Made by a program: the position numbers and the translations under genes
The notes under the pieces: generated by a model
What the model was told of the DNA's origin: nothing
The model's database searches: none
The model's input: the letters and a program-made list of their open reading frames with translations, nothing else
Source: an uncultured Lachnospiraceae bacterium
Lineage (GTDB): Bacteria; Bacillota; Clostridia; Lachnospirales; Lachnospiraceae
Length of the DNA stretch: 46,896 bases
Assembly: GCA_910588565.1 (NCBI GenBank)
Contig: CAJUPF010000018.1
Coordinates: 1-46,896, forward strand
Direction: 5' to 3'
In this document: positions 17,406-24,987 of the stretch, one piece after another
How positions within the stretch are numbered: the stretch's first letter is position 1
Layout: the number at the start of each line of letters is the position of its first letter

Positions 17406-17447
17406 TTCCATGTTGTCCAACCGATACCCGGCAGCGGGAGGAGGTGT

Positions 17448-17472
17448 CCATATGGAAATAATTACCACTTTT
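17448..17472 (+). repeat. Direct repeat DRa covering the toxin start codon
   Basis: CCATATGGA (17448-17456), AATA, then ATTACCACTTTT (17461-17472). It matches the second copy at 17635-17658 over 21 bases, the only difference being the spacer AATA versus CGA. The toxin ATG (17452-17454) is inside it. In the par locus of plasmid pAD1 the equivalent repeats let the antisense RNA pair with the toxin translation start. Confidence 0.8.
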
Positions 17473-17550
17473 ATAGTCGCTGTTGCAGCCGATGTAGTTT
17501 GCCACTGCATTATTAAATGGCTAGACAGTGACCGTACGGACAACAGATAG
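17452..17550 (+). CDS. Fst-like hydrophobic peptide, putative type I toxin
   Basis: A 32-residue peptide: a hydrophobic membrane-spanning stretch (IITTFIVAVAADVVCHCIIK), then WLD and a polar charged tail (SDRTDNR). The size, one transmembrane helix and charged C-terminus match Fst/Ldr-type type I toxins, which disturb the cell membrane. A strong ribosome site (GGGAGGAGG, 17436-17444) precedes the ATG. A small CCCG-GCAG-CGGG hairpin (17427-17438) abuts the ribosome site, and the predicted mRNA 5' end (TGTTGTCC, 17411-17418) is perfectly complementary to GGACAACA at 17538-17545. Such structures keep type I toxin mRNAs untranslated. Toxicity is inferred from architecture. Confidence 0.75.
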   Translation: MEIITTFIVAVAADVVCHCIIKWLDSDRTDNR

Positions 17551-17586
17551 TCTGGTGGGTGCTTTGCCACTGTAAAAAGTAAAGAA

Positions 17587-17632
17587 GAATCCCTCAACTG
17601 TGCGGCCACACTGTTGAGGGATTCGTTTCTTT
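17587..17632 (+). terminator. Bidirectional terminator shared by toxin mRNA and antisense RNA
   Basis: GAATCCCTCAAC (17587-17598) pairs perfectly with GTTGAGGGATTC (17613-17624), with an inner TGTG/CACA pairing. GTTTCTTT follows on the plus strand. On the minus strand the hairpin is followed by TTCTTTACTTTTTAC, so it can work in both directions. Confidence 0.85.
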
Positions 17633-17634
17633 GC

Positions 17635-17658
17635 CCATATGGACGAATTACCACTTTT
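17635..17658 (+). repeat. Direct repeat DRb, beyond the shared terminator
   Basis: CCATATGGA, CGA, ATTACCACTTTT. It is the second copy of the repeat at 17448-17472 and lies at the 5' end of the predicted antisense RNA. Because the antisense RNA is read from the other strand, it carries a sequence complementary to the toxin mRNA start region. Confidence 0.8.
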
Positions 17659-17671
17659 TTTGCCTATTGGC

Positions 17672-17700
17672 ATTATAGCATATGTATCGTTCGATTACAA
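17672..17700 (-). promoter_or_regulatory. Promoter of the antisense RNA
   Basis: On the minus strand TTGTAA (17700-17695), 17 bp, TATAAT (17677-17672). It points toward the toxin gene, has no open reading frame of interest downstream, and fits an antisense antitoxin. Confidence 0.8.
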
Positions 17701-17715
17701 GATACATTTTTTGCT

Positions 17716-17744
17716 TTGATTTTTGGCTGCAGGCAAGGTATAAA
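17716..17744 (+). promoter_or_regulatory. Promoter of spoVT
   Basis: TTGATT (17716-17721), 17 bp, TATAAA (17739-17744). It resembles a vegetative-type promoter. In Bacillus spoVT is driven by the forespore factor sigma-G, so a sigma-G reading should also be considered. It is divergent from the antisense RNA promoter at 17672-17700. Confidence 0.6.
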
Positions 17745-17806
17745 ATTCCTTCACTTACAGATACTACTACCATACAGTAGAAAATATAAATGGAGGAGTT
17801 TTTCAT

Positions 17807-18355
17807 ATGAAGGCAACAGGAATTGTTAGAAGAATAGACGATTTGGGAAGAGTAGTAGTGCCCAAGGAAATCCGGCGGACGCTTCGGATCAGAGAGGGAG
17901 ATCCGCTGGAAATTTTTACGGACAGACAGGGAGAAATTATCCTGAAAAAGTATTCTCCGATAGGAGAGCTTTCCCAGTTTGCAGGACAGTATGCAGAAAG
18001 CCTTTCCCAGACAACCGGAAATCTGGTCTGCATTACAGACCGGGATCATGTGGTAGCCGTGGCGGGCAGCGGCAAAAAGGAATATGACGGCAAGCCTTTG
18101 AGCAAGCAGATGGAAGGTATTATTGAAAACAGGGAAGATTTTGTGGCGAACCGGGAGGATGAAGGGTTTGTAAAAATTACACTGGATGATTCCGGGGAAC
18201 TTTGCTCCCAGGCAGTTGCTACGATTATCTGTCAGGGGGATGCCATCGGAGCCGTGGTCATTTCCGATAAAAATGAGAAGCGGCAGATGGGCGATACCGA
18301 ACATAAACTGGCGATCACGGCGGCCGGATTCCTGGGCAGACAAATGGAACAGTAG
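17807..18355 (+). CDS. spoVT: Stage V sporulation protein T
   Basis: A 182-residue transcription factor with an N-terminal AbrB/MazE-type swapped-hairpin DNA-binding domain (MKATGIVRRIDDLGRVVVPK, about residues 1-50) and a C-terminal GAF-like domain (about 55-180, VCITDRDHVVAVAG ... GDAIGAVVISDKNEK). This is the architecture and length of SpoVT, a forespore regulator of late sporulation and spore coat or germination genes in Bacillus and Clostridia. It is the best sign that the host forms endospores. GGAGGAG precedes the ATG. A miniature element separates it from the PBP gene downstream. Confidence 0.95.
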   Translation: MKATGIVRRIDDLGRVVVPKEIRRTLRIREGDPLEIFTDRQGEIILKKYSPIGELSQFAGQYAESLSQTTGNLVCITDRDHVVAVAGSGKKEYDGKPLSKQMEGIIENREDFVANREDEGFVKITLDDSGELCSQAVATIICQGDAIGAVVISDKNEKRQMGDTEHKLAITAAGFLGRQMEQ

Positions 18356-18369
18356 AGGTAAGTATTGCG

Positions 18370-18545
18370 GTTACATTTCACACCCACGCCAGTTTTGGCG
18401 AATTTTTCGTATCATCTGGTGTGAAATGCAACGGGCAGCCGTCCATTTAAAGTTGTCTGACGACAAGGGACGGCTGCCATCCCTTGCTTTATGTATCGGT
18501 CCATCGCCAGTCAGCGGAGTGACTGGCGTGGGTGTGAAAAGTAAC
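18370..18545. mobile_element. Miniature inverted-repeat element (MITE-like), 176 bp, with 8-bp target duplication
   Basis: Terminal inverted repeats 18370-18393 and 18522-18545 match at 23 of 24 positions and begin GTTACATTTCACACCCACG / GTTACTTTTCACACCCACG. They are flanked directly by a perfect duplication GTATTGCG (18362-18369 and 18546-18553). Inside is a central hairpin with arms GGCAGCCGTCC and GGACGGCTGCC, and CCAGTCA/TGACTGG near the right end. There is no coding sequence for a transposase. It lies between spoVT and the PBP gene. Confidence 0.9.
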
Positions 18546-18605
18546 GTATTGCGTTCTGTTCCCAAAACGTGTAGAATAGTCAGAAGAAAAATACGAGGAG
18601 TTTGC

Positions 18606-20687
18606 ATGAAACACAAAAAGAAGAAAAAGAAAAAATACCGTCTGTTCTGGTTTTTTGTAAAACTTCAGTTTCTTCTGATGATTCTGGCAGTAGCGGGGAT
18701 TGGGTATTATTATTACGGCGGCTATGCGGTACAGATCCAGAATATGAAGGAAGAAGCCGTACAGTTTGCCCGGAGATCTACTCCGGCTGACTTTCGGGCG
18801 GCACAGACCAGTGTAGTATATGATAAAGACAGGAATACAATATCTACGTTAAAAGGGGAAAAAGACGTCTATTATCTGACCTATGAGCAGATTCCCATAG
18901 ATGCCTGTGCCGCGATTGTCAGTATTGAGGACAAGAAGTTTTACCAGCACAACGGCATCGACTATAAAGCGATTATCCGCGCGGTCAAGGCGATGCTTGA
19001 AAACGGGGAAGTTACCCAGGGCGGCAGCACGATTACCCAGCAGTTAGCCAGGAATATTTTTCTGACGATGGATCGCACCTGGCAGCGTAAGGTGGAAGAG
19101 ATGTTTCTGGCGACCGAGCTGGAAAAGAAGTACAGTAAGACGGAGATTTTAGAGTACTACCTGAATAATATTTACTTTGGGAACGGTTATTATGGAATAC
19201 AGGCTGCGAGCTTCGGATATTTTAATGTAGAAGTCTCTGCGCTGGATTTGTCCCAGATTGCGTTTTTGTGTGCAATCCCCAATAATCCGACACTGTACGA
19301 TCCGCTTACCAATATGGAGAATACACTTGGAAGAAGAGATCGTATTCTGGAAAATATGTATGAGGATGGAAAAATTACAGAGAGCGCGTATCTGATGGCA
19401 AAGGCAGAGGAGATTACATTGAGCCGGCCGGAATATGCAAAGAATAATTATGTAGAGACTTATACATATTATTGCGCCATCCGGTTATTGATGGAGCAGG
19501 AAGGATTTGCATTTCAGACAGAGTTTAAATCGGAGGAGGATCGGGAGGCATATACGGCGGCATATAACGATTTGTATGCGGAAACCCAGAAGAGGCTGTA
19601 TACGGCGGGATACCGTATTTATACTTCCATAGATTTAAATATGCAGGCCATGCTGCAGCAGGCGATTGATGAAAAGCTGGGAAGTTTTACAGACGTCAAT
19701 GAAGAAGGCGTGTATAAACTGCAGGGCGCAGGCGTCTGTATTGACAATGATACCGGATATGTGCGGGCGATTGTCGGCGGAAGAAGCCAGGATTTTGCCG
19801 GATATACGCTAAATCGGGCTTACCAGAGCTATCGTCAGCCGGGGAGCAGTATTAAGCCGCTGATCGTTTATACTCCGGCTTTGGAACGGGGGTATACGCC
19901 GGACTCTACAGTGACGGATCAGTATATTGAAGACGGGCCTTCCAATGCAGACGGCTATTATGCCGGGGATATGACGCTGCGAAACGCGCTGTCCCGTTCT
20001 AAAAATACAGTTGCCTGGCAGCTGTTTGAGGAACTTTCACCTCAAGTCGGGCTTTCTTATCTAAAGGCCATGAATTTTTCCAGAATTTCATCAGAGGATG
20101 AGCGGCTGACCTCTTCCTTAGGGGGGCTGACCAACGGCGTATCCCCGGTAGAACTGACGTCGGCTTATGCCGCACTGGAAAATGACGGGAAATACCGTCC
20201 GCCGACCTGCATTGTGAAAATAACCGATTCGGAAGGCGTGGAGATTGTTTCTGCAGCGCAGGAAGAGAAAGAGGTATACAAAACCACAGCTTCCCGTATG
20301 ATGACGGATATGCTGATGACTGCTATTACCGAAGGAACCGGATCGGGACTTGGCGTTTCAAATATGCCTTCCGCCGGTAAAACAGGAACCACCAATGACA
20401 ATAAGGACGGCTGGTTTGCGGGATATACCCGTTACTATACCACAAGTATCTGGGTAGGCTATGATATGCCGGCGGAGCTGCCGGGATTATCCGGTTCGAG
20501 CTATCCGGGACAGATCTGGCACACGTTTATGGAAAACTGCCATGCGGGCCTGTCTCCGGCGGAATTTCTGCCATATGTAGAAATGGATTTATATCAGAAA
20601 ATACGCCGGGATGCATTGGGAACCGAAGATGTAACTATGGATCAGGAGAATAATCCGGAACAAAATGAACAGGGGGAAAACGAATGA
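18606..20687 (+). CDS. Class A penicillin-binding protein (transglycosylase/transpeptidase)
   Basis: A 693-residue bifunctional peptidoglycan synthase. Short basic cytoplasmic start (KHKKKKKKKYR), one membrane anchor (about residues 13-36), a GT51 transglycosylase domain with SIEDKKFYQHNGID (catalytic E108) and QGGSTITQQLARN, then a transpeptidase domain with SSIK (S414, K417), SKN in ALSRSKNTV, and KTG (592-594). The acidic Gln/Asn-rich tail is typical of low-complexity PBP ends. I chose the ATG at 18606 (AGGAG upstream): the open frame extends in-phase back through the miniature element, but that part is not PBP-like. It overlaps the glucokinase gene by 4 bp (ATGA). Confidence 0.93.
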   Translation: MKHKKKKKKKYRLFWFFVKLQFLLMILAVAGIGYYYYGGYAVQIQNMKEEAVQFARRSTPADFRAAQTSVVYDKDRNTISTLKGEKDVYYLTYEQIPIDACAAIVSIEDKKFYQHNGIDYKAIIRAVKAMLENGEVTQGGSTITQQLARNIFLTMDRTWQRKVEEMFLATELEKKYSKTEILEYYLNNIYFGNGYYGIQAASFGYFNVEVSALDLSQIAFLCAIPNNPTLYDPLTNMENTLGRRDRILENMYEDGKITESAYLMAKAEEITLSRPEYAKNNYVETYTYYCAIRLLMEQEGFAFQTEFKSEEDREAYTAAYNDLYAETQKRLYTAGYRIYTSIDLNMQAMLQQAIDEKLGSFTDVNEEGVYKLQGAGVCIDNDTGYVRAIVGGRSQDFAGYTLNRAYQSYRQPGSSIKPLIVYTPALERGYTPDSTVTDQYIEDGPSNADGYYAGDMTLRNALSRSKNTVAWQLFEELSPQVGLSYLKAMNFSRISSEDERLTSSLGGLTNGVSPVELTSAYAALENDGKYRPPTCIVKITDSEGVEIVSAAQEEKEVYKTTASRMMTDMLMTAITEGTGSGLGVSNMPSAGKTGTTNDNKDGWFAGYTRYYTTSIWVGYDMPAELPGLSGSSYPGQIWHTFMENCHAGLSPAEFLPYVEMDLYQKIRRDALGTEDVTMDQENNPEQNEQGENE

Positions 20688-21622
20688 AAAAATATGGATT
20701 TGGCATTGATATCGGAGGCACGACCTGTAAAATCGGCCTTCTTGAGACAGCGGGGAACATAGTGGAGAAGTGGGAGATTCCCACAAGGACGCAAAATGGC
20801 GGCGAACAGATCCTGCCCGACGTGGCATCGTTTATTCTGGAAAAAATCGAAGAACGAAAGATCCCAAAGGACGAAATACAGGGAATTGGCATTGGCGTGC
20901 CAGGGCCTGTGACGCCGGAGGGAGTGGTACTGAAATGCGTCAATCTGGGCTGGGGCGTTCGGAATATCGCAAAAGAGATGGAAGAACGAACCGGGTTTGC
21001 GGTAAAAGCCGGAAATGACGCCAATGTAGCGGCGCTTGGCGAAATGTGGAAGGGCGGCGGCAAGGGCAAGAAAAACCTGATTATGGTAACGCTTGGAACC
21101 GGAGTCGGCGGCGGCGTTGTAATAGACGGAAACATGATTGCAGGAAGCAGCGGCGCCGGAGGCGAGTTTGGCCATATGAAAGTAAATCCGCATGAGACAG
21201 AGACTTGCGGCTGCGGCAAATGCGGCTGTCTGGAACAATACGCGTCTGCAACCGGAATTGTCCGTCTGGCAAAACGCACTCTGGCGAACATGACAGAGGA
21301 AACATCCCTGCGCGGAGTGAAAGCACTGACAGCAAAAGCTGTTTTTGACGCTGCAAAGGCAGGGGATAAAGCAGCGGATGGCATTGTAGAAAAAATGGCG
21401 GAGATTCTGGGGATGGCTCTGGCCAATATTGCCTGTGTGGTAAATCCGGAAATTATCGTAATCGGCGGGGGCGTATCGAAGGCCGGGAGTATACTGACTG
21501 AACGGGTGGAAACACATTTCAGGAAGAATGTATTCCATGCCTGTCTGAATGCAGAGATTGTACTGGCCTCCCTTGGCAATGATGCTGGAATGTATGGCTG
21601 CGTGCGGATGCTGCTGTCATAA
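20684..21622 (+). CDS. glcK: ROK family glucokinase
   Basis: A 312-residue ATP-dependent sugar kinase that phosphorylates glucose at C6 in the cytoplasm. Seen: the phosphate loop DIGGTTCKIG (D9-G-G-T13), GNDANVAALGE, the ATP-binding LGTGVGGGVV, and the ROK zinc motif CGCGKCGCLE (C175, C177, C180, C182). Length and motifs match the Gram-positive GlcK group rather than ROK repressors, as no helix-turn-helix precedes the kinase. The ATG overlaps the PBP stop by 4 bp, implying translational coupling. Confidence 0.92.
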   Translation: MKKYGFGIDIGGTTCKIGLLETAGNIVEKWEIPTRTQNGGEQILPDVASFILEKIEERKIPKDEIQGIGIGVPGPVTPEGVVLKCVNLGWGVRNIAKEMEERTGFAVKAGNDANVAALGEMWKGGGKGKKNLIMVTLGTGVGGGVVIDGNMIAGSSGAGGEFGHMKVNPHETETCGCGKCGCLEQYASATGIVRLAKRTLANMTEETSLRGVKALTAKAVFDAAKAGDKAADGIVEKMAEILGMALANIACVVNPEIIVIGGGVSKAGSILTERVETHFRKNVFHACLNAEIVLASLGNDAGMYGCVRMLLS

Positions 21623-21701
21623 TTACGCTATTATTTATAGGAAACGTAATCTGACGGAAACGTTTCTAACGGGATAAACTAGAATCAGAGGAGAACATAA
21701 A

Positions 21702-22643
21702 TTGAATACACAAATAATACTGGCGCAGATGTTGATGCTGTTTGCAATGATGCTGACCGGATATGCAATCTGGAAAAAAGAATGGTTTGATGAATCTGCA
21801 TACCAGAAATTATCGAAAATCGTCGTCAATATCCTGAATCCGATCCTGGTTATCAACGGTGTAGCCGGAAAAGACGCAAAAGGAGATACCAGGCTGATTC
21901 TGCTAAATCTGGTCTTTGTTGCAGCTTTTTATCTGTTGCTAATTCTTGCCGGTATCTTGTTTGTATGGATTTTGCGTCCGGTGAAATCCCAGCGGAGGCT
22001 GTATCGTCTGATGACGATTTTTCCCAATGTAGGATTTATGGGAATTCCGGTAATTACCGGAATTTTCGGAAATGAAACGATGATCTATATTGTATTTTAT
22101 ATGCTGGGATATAATCTGCTGCTCTATACGTATGGGCTGGCACTGGCAAGAAAAGCCGCAAAAGACGCTGGCAGGGCGCCGGAAGGCAGCTCTAAGGGAA
22201 ACTGGAAGCGGATGCTGAATGCCGGAGTGGTTTCGGCTATACTGGCAGTGATAATATTTCTGTTTCAGATTCCGCTGCCGGCTCCTGTCGTCAGTTTCTG
22301 TGATTATATGGGAAATGCCACGATTCCGCTGTCTATGCTGTTAATCGGCATGTCGATTGCCAAGGCGGATTTAAAAGAAGTGTTTACAAACCGTAAGATT
22401 TATATGTTTACAGTTATGAAAATGGCGCTGCTCCCGGCGGCTCTTGTTTTTCTGTTAAAGCCGCTGCAGCTCGATCCGGTGGTATCCGGCATCTTTATAC
22501 TGCAGCTGGCCATGCCCGTTGGGAGCATTGTGACATTAATTGCAAAAGAGAACGGCGCGGATGAAATTACCTGTACCAATGGAATTGTCTTAAGCACACT
22601 GGCGTCGATCCTTACGATTCCTCTGATATGTATGTTTTTGTAA
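21702..22643 (+). CDS. AEC family transporter (auxin efflux carrier-like)
   Basis: A 313-residue integral membrane protein with about ten hydrophobic segments in two halves and a central polar loop (KAAKDAGRAPEGSSKGNWKR, about 150-170). The second half has the family's GNATIPLSMLLIGMS motif. AEC proteins export or import small organic anions such as malate; the substrate cannot be predicted. The start is TTG at 21702, supported by CAGAGGAGA eight to ten bases upstream and alignment with the usual N-terminus. It converges with the DUF4317 gene, with only 8 bp between the stops. Confidence 0.88.
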   Translation: MNTQIILAQMLMLFAMMLTGYAIWKKEWFDESAYQKLSKIVVNILNPILVINGVAGKDAKGDTRLILLNLVFVAAFYLLLILAGILFVWILRPVKSQRRLYRLMTIFPNVGFMGIPVITGIFGNETMIYIVFYMLGYNLLLYTYGLALARKAAKDAGRAPEGSSKGNWKRMLNAGVVSAILAVIIFLFQIPLPAPVVSFCDYMGNATIPLSMLLIGMSIAKADLKEVFTNRKIYMFTVMKMALLPAALVFLLKPLQLDPVVSGIFILQLAMPVGSIVTLIAKENGADEITCTNGIVLSTLASILTIPLICMFL

Positions 22644-22651
22644 GGTATTTG

Positions 22652-23899
22652 CTATACTGTGGTATTGACGCCATTAATGGCGGCATGTTCATGTTCTTCC
22701 AAAGGAATGACAAGGCACTTTTTGCCGTCTATGACTTTGGATTGAATCTCCGCCGCCTTTTCCGGTTTCACCCGGAGAACTACATCATAAGTTTTCATCT
22801 TTTCAGGAACAGCATTATCTTCCTGAATGCCGGCCAGCTTACGCGTATCTTCCAGCTGTTCTTCTAATACAGCGACTTTTCTGACCAGATCTTTCTTCTG
22901 CTTCTGCCTGTTTCCGTCTTCGGCTGCTTTTACATCCATTAAATGTGATAGGACGGGTGTTTCTTCCGTAAATTCTTTTTGGTAAGAAGCCTCAATCAGT
23001 TCAGCGGTATCTTCTGGTATATCAGATTCTTCCATAAGGCCGCTAATGGTTTCGGCGGTAATTTCTACAGGTTCCTCAGGGTCTGGCTGGCGTTCCGCCA
23101 AATCCAGAAGGCCTTGCTGGAGCTCGTTAAAGACGTCGCGGGAAGTCTCTTCATTATTTCCACAGGCTTTTTTTACAAGTTCTGTAAAAGCGATTTTCTG
23201 CTCTGCCGCGGTCCGCCTGGGCTGGCAGCCTAACGCGCCTTCCATAAATTCTCCATGCGGTTCCTTTGGGTTTTTGTGGTAGGTCATCACTGCATGGATG
23301 TCCGCGCTTCGATCTGTAAACGCGGGAAATATAAATCCGCTCTCCGGTGCGCCCACAATCCAGTCCCGGATTCTTGCTCCGATTCTGTTTTCTTCGGCAA
23401 GATAGCCCAGTCCGGCCTTGCTTAAGCTGACGGGGCAGATGGCGGCAAGCAGATATTCATATACTTCTTCCGACTCGTCCAGTTTGCTGTTATCACTGGA
23501 TTTCTTGATTACATCATAGGCATCGTGGAAAATCAGAATCAGATAATTCCCGGTATAGTCGTAATGATCAATTACCAGATCATAAAACCGTTCCAGAAGC
23601 TCTTCATTCTTTAGTGCGCTGCTTTTCAGCGCGGCGAGAAACTGCTGTCTTTTGCCAGGAGCTTCTTCTGCCAGAGGAAATTCCAGTTCCAGCAGATGAT
23701 TGCCAATCGTTCCGGAAAGGACTTTCCTGGCAATTTCCAGATATTTATAAAATTCTTCCTCCTCCAGATTCAGAAATGTATGTCCAAAAGTAAGCACCCG
23801 GTTTTTTTCCGCATCTACATAGCAGCCGCACATACGGGTAAACGTGCAGGCGTCTTTTTTCAGACGGCGCTTGATTTCTAACAGATCTTTTTTGTTCAT
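22652..23899 (-). CDS. DUF4317 family protein
   Basis: A 415-residue cytoplasmic protein recognised as DUF4317, common in Lachnospiraceae and relatives. The N-terminus MNKKDLLEIKRRLKKDACTF, followed by TRMCGCYVDAEKNRV, is typical. No catalytic motif or membrane segment is visible; the last third includes a charged helical stretch. The function is unknown. It is divergent from the lipoprotein gene, and the intergenic region carries a relic of the miniature-element end at 23923-23936. Confidence 0.85.
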   Translation of the reverse strand: MNKKDLLEIKRRLKKDACTFTRMCGCYVDAEKNRVLTFGHTFLNLEEEEFYKYLEIARKVLSGTIGNHLLELEFPLAEEAPGKRQQFLAALKSSALKNEELLERFYDLVIDHYDYTGNYLILIFHDAYDVIKKSSDNSKLDESEEVYEYLLAAICPVSLSKAGLGYLAEENRIGARIRDWIVGAPESGFIFPAFTDRSADIHAVMTYHKNPKEPHGEFMEGALGCQPRRTAAEQKIAFTELVKKACGNNEETSRDVFNELQQGLLDLAERQPDPEEPVEITAETISGLMEESDIPEDTAELIEASYQKEFTEETPVLSHLMDVKAAEDGNRQKQKKDLVRKVAVLEEQLEDTRKLAGIQEDNAVPEKMKTYDVVLRVKPEKAAEIQSKVIDGKKCLVIPLEEHEHAAINGVNTTV

Positions 23900-23922
23900 A
23901 TGTAATTCCCTCCTGAAATTAT

Positions 23923-23936
23923 GTGTGAAAAGTAAC
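23923..23936. repeat. Solitary miniature-element end
   Basis: GTGTGAAAAGTAAC is identical over 14 nt to the right end of the element at 18370-18545. No opposite end or target duplication was found nearby. It sits in the divergent promoter region next to a small GTAAC/GTTAC palindrome. Confidence 0.4.
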
Positions 23937-23996
23937 TATATTGTTACAAAATTTCTTATAAAATGTCAGATATTTAAGGAAAAATAATCCAATTTA

Positions 23997-24005
23997 TGAT
24001 ATAAT
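23997..24005 (+). promoter_or_regulatory. Extended -10 promoter of the lipoprotein gene
   Basis: TGATATAAT (TG at 23997-23998, TATAAT at 24000-24005), about 100 bp before the lipoprotein ATG. No convincing -35 is seen. Confidence 0.5.
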
Positions 24006-24103
24006 AGCTGCAAACAGCCACAGAGCGGTGCGACTGCGTATAAAATACCTGTCTTTGTTACATAATACCATAATAAACTATTTATGTGAAGGAGATTCAG
24101 GTT

Positions 24104-24961
24104 ATGAAGAAACGTGTATTCGCAGTACTGTTTATGGCAGTTCTTTTGACATCCGTATGTTCCGGCTGTGGACGTAAGGCAGAACCGGACGATCAGACGG
24201 CAGATACGGATGAAGTTACCCAGGAAAATACGGAAGATAGTTTCGCGGAGAATACTGGAACGGAAGCTGCGATGGATACTGAAAATGCGACAAGCCAGCT
24301 GCAGCTTGGCAGCGCAGTGGAGATTCCGGCCAGCTTCGACGGCCAGCTTGCAGAAACAGACGCCCATGGGCAGCTGGAGATGGTAATTGCGGAGTATTGC
24401 AATCTGGCGGAGGATGATTATTCTGCTGTCCGCTATTATTACAATTATGTAGATTTAAATGGCGATGAACAAAACGAAATACTTGCCCTGGTTCTGGGCC
24501 AGGATATTACGGGAATCGATGGAAATCTGCTGCTCTGGCTGGAAGGGGAAGAAGACAGTGTGACTGCAGACGCGGTTCTGCAGGCATTCCGGCAGGTTGG
24601 GACGCCTGTATATATCAGCAATCATATGACGAATGGGTACAGAGATTTAATTATTCCGGAACATTCGGATACGGTAGGAGCGATGGCAGGCGCGGAAAGC
24701 GGAGCTGACAGCCAGGCGGATACCGGGGAAAATCAGACGCCATCACAAAGCGACAGTAACGACGCAGATACAATGACGTCAGATCGCGGCCAGAAATACC
24801 GATTGCTGCTCTGGACAGGGGAAAAGTACCAGGAGCTGGAAGAAGCAGCTATATTGGAAAGCCTGGACGAACTGGAAGGAATGGCAGTTTTGACCAATAA
24901 TATCGAAAGCGATTTTATCAATGACAATTATCATTTTCTTGGAGAAGGCATGAGAAATTAA
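24104..24961 (+). CDS. Putative lipoprotein of unknown function
   Basis: A 285-residue exported protein. The N-terminus KKRVFAVLFMAVLLTSVCSGCGR has a basic start, hydrophobic core and a lipobox-like CSGC, so it is likely lipid-anchored outside the membrane. It is strongly acidic, with a Ser/Asp/Gln-rich linker (about residues 195-225). Residues about 95-180 (YVDLNGDEQNEILALVLG) resemble the calcium-binding or FG-GAP-like D-x-N-G-D segments seen in many secreted proteins. I could not assign a family. The ATG at 24104 (AAGGAG nine bases upstream) is preferred to a GTG at 24086 that lies on the ribosome site. Confidence 0.7.
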   Translation: MKKRVFAVLFMAVLLTSVCSGCGRKAEPDDQTADTDEVTQENTEDSFAENTGTEAAMDTENATSQLQLGSAVEIPASFDGQLAETDAHGQLEMVIAEYCNLAEDDYSAVRYYYNYVDLNGDEQNEILALVLGQDITGIDGNLLLWLEGEEDSVTADAVLQAFRQVGTPVYISNHMTNGYRDLIIPEHSDTVGAMAGAESGADSQADTGENQTPSQSDSNDADTMTSDRGQKYRLLLWTGEKYQELEEAAILESLDELEGMAVLTNNIESDFINDNYHFLGEGMRN

Positions 24962-24987
24962 TAGAATAAAAGAAAGGGGAGGTAAGT

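Larger units (their letters stand above)
17580..17665 (-). ncRNA. Predicted antisense antitoxin RNA (RNA II-like)
   Basis: A consensus minus-strand promoter (17700-17672) would start a transcript near 17665. It runs through the complement of DRb and ends at the shared hairpin, where the minus strand has the T-rich TTCTTTACTTTTTAC. The roughly 85-nt RNA would carry the complement of the toxin start region (through DRb/DRa identity) and of the terminator. This is the same double-contact design as RNA II of pAD1 par. The existence of the RNA is inferred from promoter, repeat and terminator positions. Confidence 0.65.

Noticed and set aside
17355..17654. Minus-strand open frame of 99 codons over the toxin locus
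   Set aside because: It has no ribosome site or recognisable product. It lies across the shared terminator and repeats, which are better explained by an antisense RNA.
18186..18605. In-frame upstream extension of the PBP gene
   Set aside because: The extension runs through the end of spoVT in another frame and through the miniature element. A good ribosome site and a normal PBP start are at 18606.
20635..21579. Two long minus-strand open frames opposite the glucokinase gene
   Set aside because: They lie fully antisense to a gene with complete ROK motifs, and their products are low-complexity.
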